From assembly GCA_028583605.1 (NCBI GenBank), contig CM053329.1:4774001-4838000 (forward strand): DNA of 64,000 nucleotides, in the 5' to 3' direction. Source of the stretch: Dastarcus helophoroides (Eukaryota > Arthropoda > Insecta > Coleoptera > Bothrideridae). The notes beneath the pieces were generated by a model. It was not told the DNA's origin, ran no database searches, and worked only from the letters and a program-made list of their open reading frames with translations. Below are positions 12,676 through 25,280 of this stretch, in pieces (the stretch's first letter is position 1; every line of letters starts with the position of its first letter). The translations under genes were made by a program, and so were the position numbers.

Positions 12676-13168
12676 CAAGTCTTACTTATTGTTAGTAGAT
12701 ATGATGAGTTATATGACTATATACCGCTTTTATATTTAGTAGGTATACTTGAGATTCTGAGAACGTCAGTTCTGTAGGCTTATGATTCTGTAATTATTTT
12801 TTATTAGCTCGGTGAATTTCCCTTTTACGTGTCAGAATTCAAGCGTAAAATCTCAGCCAATAAGATAAATTTGATGCTATTCTTTTATTTGATATTATTG
12901 AAAATGTCAGATGTGAGAAGATAATTGCTTATTGGTAGGTATTACCTAGGTATTAGGAACCTCCTGTTCTACTGAATTGTGTAAAAATCGTCTACGTAGC
13001 CACAAACCTTCGTTTTCAAAGCCACAAATGTATAGATATACCTGGGGGATGCGGAAAAAGCCTCCTCGAAGAATGTACAAATAGTCCATTAGGGTGTCCC
13101 CTGGGCAACGGTACATATGTACCGGCAAATCTTTCCACATACTGAGCTATATTGCATTGATGATCAAA

Positions 13169-13830
13169 CCGATGAAAATGGAATCAGGGCTCATCTCAGA
13201 GCCAAACCTGAGAATCATATCACTCAACGTCGAGGGCATCTCAAGCACTAAGCAGGACCTAATCTCCAATTTATGTAAAGAGAACTCCGGTGACGTCCTA
13301 AGCCTCCAAGAAACACATAGGGGCCCAACCCAACGTCTCCAAATATTTCAAGAATGACACTAATGAAGGAATGCCCCCATGACCAATATGGAAGCGCAGT
13401 GTTTGTAAAACCAGGAACCAAAATAACTAACCCTCTTACTTACTACACTTGACAACATAGAACTGATTACGATTAACCTCGGAAACATAACGGTATTCTC
13501 GATATACAAACCACCAAATGAGAGGTTCTCATTCCCCCAACACCTCAACCAACCACATGTGGTAATGGGAAATTTTAACTGCCGTAGAACAACTTAGGGA
13601 TACCATGACACGAACGATGACGGTGAGTGCTTGAAGAGATGGGCTGAGGACAACGGCATGACCCTCATCCATGACCAAAAACAGCCCGCTTCTTTGAATA
13701 GTGCTAGGTGGGCGAGATGATATAACCCAGACCTAATATTGATCGGAAGGTCTCCGGCTGGAGCGTGCAACAAGACAGTTACTGGCCCTATTCCACATTC
13801 CCAGCACCGGCCGATCATGCTGAAGTTTAG
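13169..13830 (+). pseudogene. LINE AP-endonuclease domain, frameshifted
   Basis: The domain would nick target DNA to prime reverse transcription. LRIISLNVEGISSTKQDL opens it (13210-13265), followed by DVLSLQETHRG (13292-13325), whose glutamate is the conserved metal ligand of the LQE(T)H motif. A YGSAVFVK-like block (13387-13410) comes next in another frame. Then comes VVMGNFNC (near 13560-13580), the counterpart of the GDFN motif with the aspartate changed to asparagine. The end of the domain is a HRPIMLKF stretch (13806-13830), the SDHRP motif. Several stops lie between these pieces. Confidence 0.75.
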
Positions 13831-14670
13831 GCCGGTGATAATCGAACAGAAGGCCCCATTCAAAAGGCGCTTTAATTTTCGGAAAGCTGACTGGAACAAA
13901 TTCGCAGAAGAGGTCGACAAAGAAATTATACAGCACCCACTGCTTCCAGCAAACTATGATAATTTCACTTCAACAATCAAGAAAATAGCGAGACGCTGCA
14001 TTTCCCGATGCTGCGGAACTTACTTCGTACCAGGCTTCTCCAGAGGAAATAGAGGAATATACGAAGAATACTTGCTACACTACAGCAGCAACCCTTCTTA
14101 GCGGAAACTGTTTAGCTGGGAGACCAACTGTTGGACTCCATGATTAGACAGAGACAGAACTCGTGGATGGAGACAATAAAAAGCCTTGATATGAAACACA
14201 GCAGCAGAAAAGTCTGGAACCTTATCAAAAATTATCAAATGAACACAGCCCCCAAAAACCAGGCAAACGTCACGGCAAACGAAATCGCACACCAGTTACT
14301 TTTAAACGGCAAGACGGATCGAAATGCGAAAGTGAGTTCCACCTTTAAGATGGCGCAACCGGTGGACCAAACGAACACGACTCACTTCACCATTACGGAG
14401 CTGAAAACCGCGATGAAGTGCTTGAAAACCAGGAAGGCTCCGGGCCCCGATGATATCATGAATGAATACCTGATAAACCTAGGTCCACTAGCCCTGAATT
14501 GGCTCCTCCAAATGTACAACTCCTGTTGAACCAACATTGCGATACCAATACTATGACTAAAAGCTAAAGTTGTAGCAATCCACAAACCGGGAAAACAACG
14601 CAAGGACGCCGGAAGTTACTGACCGGTGTCCCTGTTGTGTTCACCGTTCAAACTTTTTGAGCGCCTGTTA
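13831..14670 (+). pseudogene. LINE reverse transcriptase, N-terminal half, broken
   Basis: After the endonuclease comes a linker with FRKADWNKFAEEVDKEI (13877-13930), typical of APE-type LINEs. Then follow TITELKTAMKCLKTRKAPGPDDI (near 14390-14455), the RT motif with K-x-PGPD, and AIHKPGKQRKDAGSY.PVSLLC (14575-14640), the motif that normally reads YRPISLL. A stop replaces the arginine codon there. The frame reaches FKLFERLL at 14647-14670 and is then cut by foreign DNA. In-frame stops occur at 14099 and 14527 as well. Confidence 0.85.
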
Positions 14671-16234
14671 CGGTTTAAATTTAAATTGGAGATTGTTGCC
14701 TGTCTCTCGTGTCGTTCACTTTGGCCGAATTCATCACACGGTGCGGTATGCGGAGTGTTCCACTTGGTTTTGGGTAGGTTTCCCAAAAGGGATGTACTAC
14801 GACGCGCCTTTGGGTTGTTTAGGAGTTGTCGCAGTTCATGCACGTTACCGCACATATATATTAACTTCGGATGGTTCCCGTATTTCTCGATGGAACGTGA
14901 AGCATCGCCAAATACGCTGCAGGGTCGACCAACAGCCGAAGTATGAGCATGTAGGCACCAACCCTCAGCATCTGGAGGGCTAATTCTATTGTGTCGTTCT
15001 TTCCAGGCCCTTATTTTTTTCTAACATATTCTCCAATCAGCGGGACACCTCACCTAGTGTACCCCTCGAGGATACCTAAGAACGCCCTCCTCGGGGTTGG
15101 CTCCAATATTTATCTGGAGGTTTGAGAAATTCCGAAACTGTCTAGGCTTTTCATCTAGGAGAAAGTAACACGTTAGAAGAAGGAAAGTAGATAAGAACAG
15201 TTTTTATCTATCCGGACAGGTGCCTTATCGCCACTGTACAGTGATGGTGTTTCTTGTTGTCACTTTAAATTTGATTATGGATAAAACTAATTTGGATTCC
15301 TATTATGCAATTATTAAGAACATATTCTTTTATTAAATCTCATATTTAGTAGCTTTGTAATTTTGTTATTGATTGCAGTTGTTTTATCAAATATGTGTGT
15401 TATGCCACTAATTTTTATCGAAAGTTAAATTTTTAGTAAGTGGTTTCAGATTTGAGATGGTAAATTTATAGTTTATGCCTTCAGCATATTTTTTTCAACA
15501 TTTTGAAACTTTTTTGTGTATTAGTCAGATTTTGGATTTCTTATTCTAATTTCGTACTTTTGAGTAATTTGTTAACTTATTGTGAAAACGGTGCACCTTT
15601 TAAATAAGAAGGTTATATTTTAGTAAGTCTTATTAGTGATGTGACAGATGAGATATTACCGCTTTTTTAAGGTTGTGATGTTTAAACAGTTTAACGTACC
15701 TGACGTTTATTGGTAGCATTTATCTGAATTTTTATTATTATACATCTTGAATCTTCTATTTGAAATATTTGGTTTTTTTACTACTTGCGCTGCAGCTTCT
15801 TCGGGAGAACTTCTGGTTTATGTCTGAGAATTACGCCATCTAGGAGTGAGTTGTCTAGCTTCCGCCTTAGGTATCTTTTGGTGACTTTTCTACGTTTCCG
15901 AGAGGTAAATTGCGTAATTTAAAATCACCTGGCGTCCCGTTTAGGTATTCCTTTAGCCATCGTGCCGCGCAGTTAACGATTTTTATTCAATTTAAGGGGA
16001 TTTTTTTTTAGTTTTCACTCTTCCGGACTTGTCAATTTTCAGGAAATTTTTCACCCGTTATATTGTCACATCGGCCCAAACGAGGGGTCCTCGCAGGGGT
16101 GTGCGATTCCCAGCCTGTAACAAGAAGAGCCTTTTGTCCATTCCCAACGCTAGCCGGCGATAGTAAAGGAAATTATTTCATGCACAGTAATTCCTAAATA
16201 CTAAGCCACGATTCCTTTACTGGGGAAAAATACC
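14671..16234 (+). mobile_element. 1.56 kb insertion inside the LINE RT; repeat family with a second copy at 39.0-40.1 kb
   Basis: The block separates FERLL (ending 14670) from TRLILNRFG (starting about 16235), which would be contiguous in an intact RT. Its first 450 bp match the block at 39036-39485. Matches include the GTCGTTCACTTTGG start (near 14711 and 39045), the TCxGATGGTTCC stretch (14868 and 39187) and the GTGTACCCxTCGAG stretch (15057 and 39438). The middle is AT-rich without an open frame. Near the right end AGTAAAGGAA (about 16162) and TTCCTTTACT (about 16212) form a 10-bp inverted repeat. The overlapping open frames at 14626-14983 have no similarity to known proteins. It may be a LINE 5' UTR or a non-autonomous element. 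I found no clear target duplication. Confidence 0.6.
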
Positions 16235-16447
16235 GTGACACGCCTCATATTGAACAGGTTTGGGCCACATATGGAAGAACAACTAATTCCCCAACAGGCG
16301 GGGTCCAGACCCGGAAAATCATGCACTAGTCAGGTACTGAGCCTCACCCAATACATCGAAGATGGCTTTGAAAAAAATATGAAAACGGAAACCGTCTTTG
16401 TAGACCTTACAGCGGCATACAATACCATAAGCCATAAAACCACCTAA
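16235..16447 (+). pseudogene. LINE reverse transcriptase, middle fragment
   Basis: The RT resumes with TRLILNRFGPHMEEQLIPQQAG, then RPGKSCTSQVLSLTQYIEDGF, then VFVDLTAAYNTISHK. The last is the A motif, in which the first catalytic aspartate of the RT (VDLTAAYDT) is retained. The reading frame is open throughout this 213-bp piece. It ends abruptly at a stop at 16445, after which the sequence jumps to a region far downstream in the protein. Confidence 0.85.
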
Positions 16448-17307
16448 TAACCGACAGGTAGGAAGGGAGCTACAGATAGAGTGGAACTCAGTTAGCCTGA
16501 ACCACTGTCCAAACCCGGTCTATCTAGGGGTCACACTAGACCGTACTCTGACCTATAGGCAGCACATACACAAGACCAAGGCAAAAGTAAACACCAGGAA
16601 CGGCATCTTGCGGAAGCTCTCTAATGCCCGATGGGGAGCGAATCCAAGCATTCTGCGCTCCTCGGCGCTAGCGCTTTGCTATTCCACAGCCGAGTATGCT
16701 GCCTCTGTGTGGGAGAGATTAACACACGCCCATAAACTGGACACTGTCTTGAACGATACGTGCAGACCCATTACGGAATGCCTAAAGCCCATCAGTCTCG
16801 ACCAGATATATATGCTGGCCGGGATCGCACCACCGCAAATAAGAAGGGAAACCATAGCCATGGCCGAACAGCAGGCAAAGCACCAATATCTGACACGCAC
16901 TCCATCGATACTCAATCGCCAGCAGCCAGGCTAAAATCTAGGCGAGGTTTTATGCGGCCTACATAACCTCTCTTGTCCACTAAAGCTTTAACCAAAGAGG
17001 ATAAATGGAAACAGCGAATAGAGGAAAGCGGCACCCCAGGCTTCAACCTAAAGGAAAAGCTCCCTGCTGGATCAGAATCAGAATAGACTACCTGGAAAAC
17101 GCTTAACAGACTCCACAGCCAAGTCGGGAAATGCAAAAACAACCTCCTGAGGTGGGACTATGCGGAGGAAGATGCGTGCGTATGCGGAGATCCTCAGACA
17201 TGGGACACCTCCTATCCTGCCGATCCTTGCAGGTTCCATGCACCATGGACCTATGAATGTGCAACGAGAATGCCTTCACGTGCGCCAGGCACTGGAGTGA
17301 TATATAA
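16448..17307 (+). pseudogene. LINE C-terminal region after a deletion of the RT catalytic core
   Basis: Directly after the motif A fragment comes NRQVGRELQIEWNSVSLN, then VYLGVTLDRTLTYRQHIHKTK (16520-16580), the block that normally follows the thumb of LINE RTs. The RLTHAHKLDTVLNDTCRPI region and ISLDQIYMLAGIAPPQIRRE (16790-16850) follow. The QGS block and the YADD motif are absent, so a few hundred base pairs were deleted at about 16447. The end holds a Cys-rich stretch (DACVCGDPQTW, 17171-17203; HLLSCRSLQVPC in another frame) and HWSDI at 17290-17304. Confidence 0.8.
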
Positions 17308-20300
17308 ACACCCAGATACGATTAAATAAATATAGGTATACCTCGGACAAAATCCTACCAAAGTCCAAACTAGACAGTCTCACTATATTAAGTTGGACTA
17401 CATAGTAATTGAAGATTTTCATATTGGCATCCAGAGAAACCTCTGCTCAATCCAGAAAGTTATATAACAAATGATTTGGTGCAAAATTACCTGAGAGATT
17501 TTTTATAACAAAAAGCCGTGGTTTTCAGCATTTCCCGATAACAGAGCAAACCACAACTAAAAGCCCGACCAGCGGCCGTGGTGTGCATAATATAATATGG
17601 ATTTTATCAATAAGTCTCAGACACACTTTATTGATTAAATCGCAGATATTATCAAGATTCGTTAGACAACCAACAATAATATTAATAATAAAATTCCGAA
17701 TCTGTAAAATCTCGAACGGAAGATGTGGCTTGTATCTTTTATTCACGGTTTATTATTACTTCGCTTAAAACCGAGGAGTAATTGTAGTAAGGAACTGAAT
17801 ATTCCGTGACAAATAATATGAAACCTAGTTGGCAACTAATTAAAGCCCAAACTTTATAATTTAAGAAGCCTCAAACATTTCGCGTGTAAATGATTGCCAG
17901 CGTTTTTATTGGTAAAGTTATAACTTACCTACTGTTGGAAAAGTAAGTTTTCAAGTTATTACATTGTAAAGGTATGCTGCACGTTTGTTTAGTATTTTAC
18001 TTAGGCAACTTGAATAAATCAGATAACTAAGGCACTAAAGTTAAAGTTAAATATAAATTGCATACTTTTCAGGTATATAGGAATAATTGGGTAAGGACAG
18101 GATAGGTAGCGTCCTTTCTTCAATAGATTAAAACTTTTATATTCATAATTTCAATAAATGCAATCGGTAATTGAGAACGCAACTTATAACAGAATGAGAT
18201 TGTAACAAACCTATGCATTATACAATTCTAACAAAACAGATCTTTCCGCCGGAATGTATGAAAAGTAAATGATAATGTGATTAGCAGACACTTCAGGGAA
18301 GAATCCAGGAAGTAAAAATTCATGTCACTTTTATGATTTGACATCTATAATTATCAACTATTTTCTTTAAAAATAGACATTAGATAATTAATCTTTATGC
18401 ATTTTCAAACGTTTAGGAGCTTTTGTGGGTTGACATATTTGCTTTATTTTCTTTCCTCGTAGTAATTACATTCTTTCAGGCAATTCTTTTGCTTTTCTGG
18501 AAAGTGTAAGGCACCATGAAAGACTGCCTTCACCCCTGAGGGCTTTTAAGCAAGAGTTCTCCTTGTAACCGTAAAGTTGTGAAAGCTCCATTTCTGTGCC
18601 AACCTGAATGCCAGTCATGCACCACCCGAGACCGAAATTTAAGCCTACATTCGCTTCCCAGATGTGGTTAATTGCAAGTTGATTTAAAGATGTAGCAGAA
18701 TTTCGACGGTTGTTTTTTATAACATATTATTGTTATTTTGGTAACAAATATTTCGTTCAAGAGATATCTTAAAGGTAACATTAAAAGAATAACACCACAG
18801 TAAAGTTTATTGAAAGGACATAAAGAAAGAGTAAAATTACTTTGTACCAATTTGTGAACCAATTATTTATTTAATGATAAAAATACGTACAACTCTGACT
18901 TTAAGCGAACTATATAAAACAACATTAAGTGGCGTATCAAGAAAATTAAATACCTACAATTTTATAAAGTTATGTTTCATTGAAAAGACATTTGTTTGGA
19001 CATTTGAAAATGCCAGCGTTTCGGGTTAATTGTCTTGAACCACAATTTGAAGTGTTTGATGTTATGATTGCAAGTTGTAACAAAGAAGAAAATCGTTCTT
19101 AAGACCAAAAGCGGAGGCCACGGAAAATGCTTTTGTAAAAATCATTTGGATCTTTTTCTTAAATTGGAATTTTTTGCTTTAAACTCGAAACTTCCAGAAA
19201 AAAAGCAGAAAGTTCGTTTTTAAGCTCAATACATAAATATCTACTTTTATCTCCAAAATTGTTCCTGTTATAAACTTTATGCCACATGCTTTTTGCAACA
19301 AAATATTCCTCACTATATTGCCTTTTCCATATAACCAGCTACGGTGACTGTAAATAATGTAAATAAAAACGTTTTATTCAGTATTAAACATTTTGTTTAG
19401 TGAACTTACTGCAAGGATTTAGAGTTAAAATTGTAAACTAAAAGTCATTGCGCAAATTGTCCAGCTTCTATTTTCATGACAATTGTACTGTATTATATTT
19501 CATTCCGGTATTGTTCTCTAACATCTCAGCTATCTCACATTATTGAGTGGTTTTATTATTCTTGAGCGAGGACAGTTATAAAATAAATAAATTTGGGGTG
19601 TCAACTTTGATACGCTTTCATAACTTTGCCATAATTGATACTTGAACAAAAAAACTCAAAACAGTTTCTATGAAATATAAGCAAAAAACTTGATGTTTTA
19701 TTAATTTGGGAAGAGCCTAACCTTCAATATGTGTAAAAGTTATAAGGACGTAAGATGCCTAATTATGATTTTTTTTCAATAAAGTACATTTTTCTTTGAT
19801 AAAAATTAGACTATTTGACCAATCCTTACCAACGTCAGTAGGTTCTATTCTGAGCAATTCCAAATCGATTGAAACAAAAATGACAGGTGGGTCAAGTATT
19901 CCGACCTGTAACCTGATAACATACGTACACACAGATCTACCGACAGAAGTGACAGTCGTTTTTCAATTAAATTTGGAGTTAATAGCAACTTTATAGTGTA
20001 AGAGATTGTTTAGAAAAAACTGTTTTCTGTCCAAAAAGCTATATTATAACTGACTTGGTGTAAAATTACCAGTTTTATAATAGAGTGGTGTGCAATATTT
20101 TTACCGGATGTGGAATCAAAGCTTGATCTGCCACGTGATAGTCACTAATGCTAATAACAAGGCCAGTCTGAATGATTAGTTAGTTCTATACTTTAAACTG
20201 CTCGTCAATCCTCTATTTCAAATTCTATGCTAAATATAACATATGCAAGAAAATACATTAAACCAAAAATTATGGTAATCAAATGAGTCACATAAAAAAC

Positions 20301-22414
20301 CTAACAACCTGTCCCTGTAGAACTGAAAAAGCTATTACTTAAATATTTTATTCTTATGGAAAAATTTCGATACCCTCATCTAGCAAAAAAAATAGGTCAC
20401 TGAATTCATTGAGTAGTGTTTGAAAGATTTCATATTTATTTATTCACAACAATTTGAAATTTAATAAAGGAGACGATCGGTTCCGGTAATGCGAAAGGTT
20501 GAGTTCAGGATATTGACCCCTATCCTATTTTTTTCATTAAATATTGGACACACACAAAATTCAAAACAAACCATATATTCAAAAACAGCAATTATTGTTA
20601 AGATAATGTCTTCGACATAAGTTTGCATCTCTTGAAAATACTGTCAGACGACTTTTCTCATAGTGCTCGCAGTAGTCGATTGAACATTGCTCAAAGTTTG
20701 CTATGCATAACTTGAAAATGTAAAATAGGTGCATATGACATTATTTGAGCTCTAAATAATGCAAGTTTCTTCCGAGAATTGTAGAAAATCTAATCCAGTG
20801 AGCCGAATCAACTTACGATATAGCAAATTTAAACTAGAGACCAAACCTGAATAATGCATAGTATCGATTGGCTGGCACCATACATTCTCCTTCCGTAATC
20901 ACTTATTCGAAAATACTTTTGGCGCTCTTGGAAAAATGGAAAAGCTAATCTGAGCGGAAAAAGTGCAGCGCTAACTTGAAAGTTGTTTATTTGAATCATT
21001 TTTCGTATACTCCAGAGAGAAGTAAATTTATAATAAATGCCAGGCATCCTGCAAATAAGGTCGCACGGGCTGTTTATCTCCAAATGAGACATATTTTAAA
21101 ATATAAAAGTCACAAATATACGAGATGCGAGTATAGGGAAGCGAACTCATTTGCAGGTTTGCCTCCCTTTTGTTCTTCGGTCGTTTTACATTGGTTCAAT
21201 TTTGATAGCGGTTGTATTTTAAACCGTGTTACCTGAAAAAATCTATATATCATCGCTTACGAAAGAACCCAGAGAAAAAAGAAATAAACACTTTATTGAA
21301 ACATTATTCGAATCATTCCGATTTTGGATCTTACAAAAGATGTAGATATGATGACAAGCTCACATCAGATATATTATGTTTCAAATATGTAAATACATGA
21401 TTCAGAAAAATTAATAGGGTAAATATAACTGAGTAAATATATAAATAAATATAACTTAAGTATAACCGATATAAAGTCTAAGTCAAAAGAAAGTGCACTC
21501 GTTAAAACTAAGATGAAAAAAAAAACTAGATGTTTACTAAAAACTACTAAAGAAATACACAGCCGGAGAAATTACTCATAAATTCGAGACATCTAGCGAA
21601 TGTTTACAAGTAATTAGGTATACTCAAAAGATAAGTAATTAGGCGTTCGAGAGTTCGAGATAGATATGTAAGTTAGTGAATTGTAAATTAAGTGTCATTC
21701 GTGTTATTGATCACTGACCGTGACATTCAAGGTGTCCTCAGGGCTGTGGATCTGAGAAGTGTCATCGAGAGGATTGGAATAGTCAATGTGGTTGAGTCAA
21801 AAGTTCATAGAAGGAGGGCAAAGGCGCGATAAACTCCAGCTATTAGCGAGGTTTCTTGTGTGGTGAATCATTTGGATCAATACCGATAATTAACTCCAAC
21901 AACTCTCTTTCGTAATCACCTCCGAGGGAAGTGAATGACTCACCTTTCTCCTTTAAGTTAAGTTTAGGAATTTTCTTTTTTGTCAGTATTTTTCGTAAGT
22001 ATACCACTCTAAATGTTGACGTCTGCTTGTTTTATAATAAGCACAAGGCTGTGCAGTTTTCGTCTATTATAATTCTGTATGTCATACAATTTTCGGAAGT
22101 AATTTTGAATGTTATCTATTTTTATTAAAAGATTTTACCCCGTTTGAGACATTAAATTTTTACGATTAGCCATTACATATGGTAAGGGTGATACATATAA
22201 CGCCAATACAGGATGTCTTGCGTTTCTAAAATCGACCATCAACACTTTTTCAAAATGGCCAATAACAAGCACACGCTAAAAATCATGGACAATCCCTTGT
22301 ATCGCTCCGTTGATAAACGCTTCGATGGGTTTATCATTATTATCTAGCAACCGGCAGATCCACATTGTAGTACATATGTTTATTTTCAGATAATATTTAT
22401 ACATAAGAGTTATT
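17308..22414. other. Mostly featureless AT-rich DNA
   Basis: I see no gene. Two points only. A block of about 45 bp near 17452-17498 recurs with changes near 20027-20073; both contain GxTTGGTGxAAAATTACC. A more GC-rich patch at 18480-18690 is listed separately. The frames at 20829-21236 overlap on both strands and look random. Confidence 0.45.
18478..18690 (-). other. GC-richer open patch of unknown nature
   Basis: On the minus strand an open frame of about 70 codons runs from near 18690 to a TAA near 18475. It passes through WEANVGLNFGLGW and then MTGIQVGTEMELSQLYGYKE. Base composition is distinctly richer in GC than the flanks. I do not recognise the peptide and see no convincing splice sites. 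It could be a piece of an exon, a decayed repeat or chance. No function is assigned. Confidence 0.25.
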
Positions 22415-22989
22415 CAAGTAGAATGCCACCAGACTACAAATTCATGCAGCCCTTTAGGCATGTATAGTGAATCCATAGGTAGCTGAACTACCAACAGTTG
22501 AAAACACCGCCACCTATCGAAGCGGTTGCTCTCTAGGAACAATTTCCCAGAAGACAAGGATTCTACTGCACAGACCCAATAGGTTTGAACATTTATCAGA
22601 TTCGAAGTTTGGAAACCAAATACCGGTTTCGATCTTGTTAGATCTCGTCAGTTTGGTATATTCAACTCGAATGCTAACAAATGTTCCGACAAGTAAGTAC
22701 TAAAACATTCACAGACGCCTGGAGGGCTGCATGAATTTGTAGTCTAGGTTGCATTCTACTTGCATACGACATTGTTGGCGATGGCCATAGTTTCTCTATG
22801 GACCAATAGGTGGTAGTATACTAAGAGTCACTCGCTTGACGTCTGTGAATGTTTTAGTACTTACTTGTCGGAACATTTGTTAGCATTCGAGTTGGATATT
22901 CCAAACTGACGAGATCTAACAAGATCGAAACCGGTATTTGGTTTCCAAACTTCGAATCTAATAAATGTTCAAACCTATTGGTCTGTGCA
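22415..22989. repeat. Interleaved inverted-repeat element
   Basis: There are two inverted-repeat pairs. Pair X is 22415-22452 against 22724-22762 (about 38 bp, near perfect). Pair Y is 22567-22717 against 22840-22989 (about 150 bp, few mismatches). Their order is X, Y, X', Y', so the two stems overlap and cannot both form within one strand as simple nested hairpins. Relatives of the Y arm occur at 25046-25160, 25281-25432 and 43236-43325, so this is a member of a dispersed family. No coding sequence is seen. Confidence 0.85.
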
Positions 22990-24340
22990 TTAGAGAAGAG
23001 TTATTAATCATTATTAATTCTATTTAACGAAATAGGCTCTAAGGAATCTACCATTTGTTACGTATTATTGTATGTTTATATTTCATTAATTGTTGACACT
23101 TTATATAAGATTAATTGATTTAGTTGATAAAATATTCAATGTTAATGAAGCAAAATACAGAAAGAATGAGAAAATACTTTTGCTTTGGTAACAACTGGAA
23201 TGCCACTCTAGATCCTGACATCACTTTCTTAATGTACATCGATTTGCTTTCAACTTCTACTCAATATTTAGCGAACTGCTAGCTCGTAGTCCTACAAACA
23301 AATCTCGCTGCACTTTCTGCACAAATTTTGCGCTACCAAAATGAAAATTATGAAATATATAGTTCACCTACATTCATACATCTCCTTCATTTATACATAA
23401 ATAAATCATACGCCCACTATTCAGAGACATCCTTTCCATCCTGAATAGCTCATGTTTATTTTTCATCATTTTCGAAGCCTTTGTGAACTTTAATACGAAA
23501 ATGACATGTGAATTTCCGCCTCCGTGGGCACTCCTGTCGATGTTCCTACGTTGACGCGGCAACTTGATAAAGCTGCAAAAGCGATATAAATAGCTCAATT
23601 CACGTACCTACAGCTTGATTTGTGAGGTGATCCTTCGGCTAACTGCGCTGTATAAGCGCCGTTACTGCCAGAAGATTTTAAAGGAATTACACTCGGAATT
23701 TTATTGCTGCGTTTGTAGAATTAATCCTTTTTGAATGTAACAATTTCATTTAACTTTGGATGCGATATTATTAATGCCCTTCTTAAATTTATATAGAAGG
23801 CCCTTAAAGGGTCGTTATAAATTACTTTGAATTATGGATCTATCAATTTAATATTTCCTTTTCCAGCTACGAGTACCCTTACTCCTATGCATTAATTAAT
23901 AGGAACATCGCCTGAAACATTTTCTGCTTTTATGTATTTTCTCAGATCCTTGCCTTCTGAATTGGATATAAACGAAAAAATAAATACAACTCCTTTGTAA
24001 GACAATATAATGATTTACAAAAGGAAATAACAGCCCTTGCGATTAAAACGCAAGTTACCGTTGAATTTATTTTACAGCTAAAGCATTAAATCATATATAA
24101 ATTTATTACATTTGAAAAAAATACAGGAGTTAGACTATAACGTTAGAACATTTATTTTGCTTTTATGATGTCGCTTTATTGTTTTGGTACATATGGAGTA
24201 CTCATATTGACTAGGTGGTGGGTTCGGTCTGGTTTGCAAATAAGAATAGCTGGTGCGAATGAAGAAGGAAAAAGACATGAGAAATCGTGAACAGTGCGGA
24301 ACATTTTGGAAAAAAAATGTGTACAAATATCTTAAAGTTG
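22990..24340. other. No recognisable gene
   Basis: AT-rich DNA. A 74-codon minus-strand frame at 23374-23598 has a TTTTGCAG just inside its upstream end that could act as a 3' splice site. The peptide is not recognised and I do not call a gene. Confidence 0.4.
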
Positions 24341-24348
24341 GTCTAGGC

Positions 24349-24536
24349 CAGAAATTCTCAAACTTTTTGGTGGCAGAACCTTTTTAAAAAACCAAATTTT
24401 CAACGAAACCCTAAACTAAAAGCAAAACCAGATTTATGTGTATTCTTTATTACATTTATTCATTTTATTATCATTGGCGGCGGAGCCCTGCCGGCGGCTT
24501 TGCGGGGCTCCACGGAGCACATTTTGAGTGACGCTA
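24349..24536 (+). mobile_element. Short non-autonomous hAT element with 8-bp target duplication
   Basis: The 188-bp element begins CAGAAATTCTCAAACTTTTT and ends with the sequence CATTTTGAGTGACGCTA. The ends pair as imperfect inverted repeats of about 15 bp (CAG...CTCAAA against TAG...CTCAAA). It is flanked by GTCTAGGC (24341-24348) and GTATAGGC (24537-24544), an 8-bp duplication with one mismatch, as expected for hAT insertion. The internal GGTGGCAGAACC start and the GGGGCTCCACGGAGCAC end are typical of Buster-like hAT miniature elements. It has no coding capacity and would have relied on a transposase from elsewhere. Confidence 0.85.
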
Positions 24537-24568
24537 GTATAGGCAAAAATAACGGATTCCTGAATCTA

Positions 24569-24997
<429 letters not shown>

Positions 24998-25045
24998 TCA
25001 AAGAAACGAAGATTCTGAAATAGATTTTTATCAAATTCATTAATT

Positions 25046-25160
25046 GATAACCAAATACCAGTTTCGATCTTATTAGACTCTTCAATTTAGCATACCTAAA
25101 TCGAGCTTGACAAATGAATGCTCCAGTGGATATGCACTAAGAAATTGCAAAGATAAGCCA
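25046..25160 (+). repeat. Diverged copy of the interleaved-repeat Y arm
   Basis: It matches the Y arm at 22612-22700. Shared blocks are ACCAAATACC, GTTTCGATCTT, an AxCTCGA-like block and TGACAAATG. It lies in the same orientation as the first arm and is much decayed. Confidence 0.6.
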
Positions 25161-25280
25161 ATATAAATTCTAAATATATTACCACTTATCGGTCTGTCAA
25201 AAGGTGTGAGAGGGTATCCACAAGCGTCATTCGAATAGAACAGTGCAATAGTGCACCTCTCTACGGCAGATGGCCACGGA

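Larger units (their letters stand above)
13130..17307 (+). mobile_element. APE-type LINE (CR1/Jockey-like), split by an insertion and internally deleted
   Basis: An AP-endonuclease domain, a reverse transcriptase and a C-terminal Cys-rich tail follow in the order expected for the second ORF of an APE-type LINE. The copy is inactive. It has many stops and frameshifts, a 1.56 kb foreign block inside the RT, and a deletion that removes the RT catalytic core. No RNase H or restriction-like endonuclease domain is present. I could not locate ORF1, so it is probably 5'-truncated near 13130. The tail HWSDI ends in a TAA at 17305-17307. Confidence 0.8.

Noticed and set aside
13594..13936. Minus-strand open frames of 108 and 67 codons
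   Set aside because: Antisense shadows of the LINE endonuclease and linker on the plus strand.
14626..14983. Overlapping plus frames of 106 and 108 codons
   Set aside because: The first codons belong to the broken RT. The rest lies in the inserted repeat, is not conserved as a frame in the copy at 39.0 kb, and has no recognisable domain.
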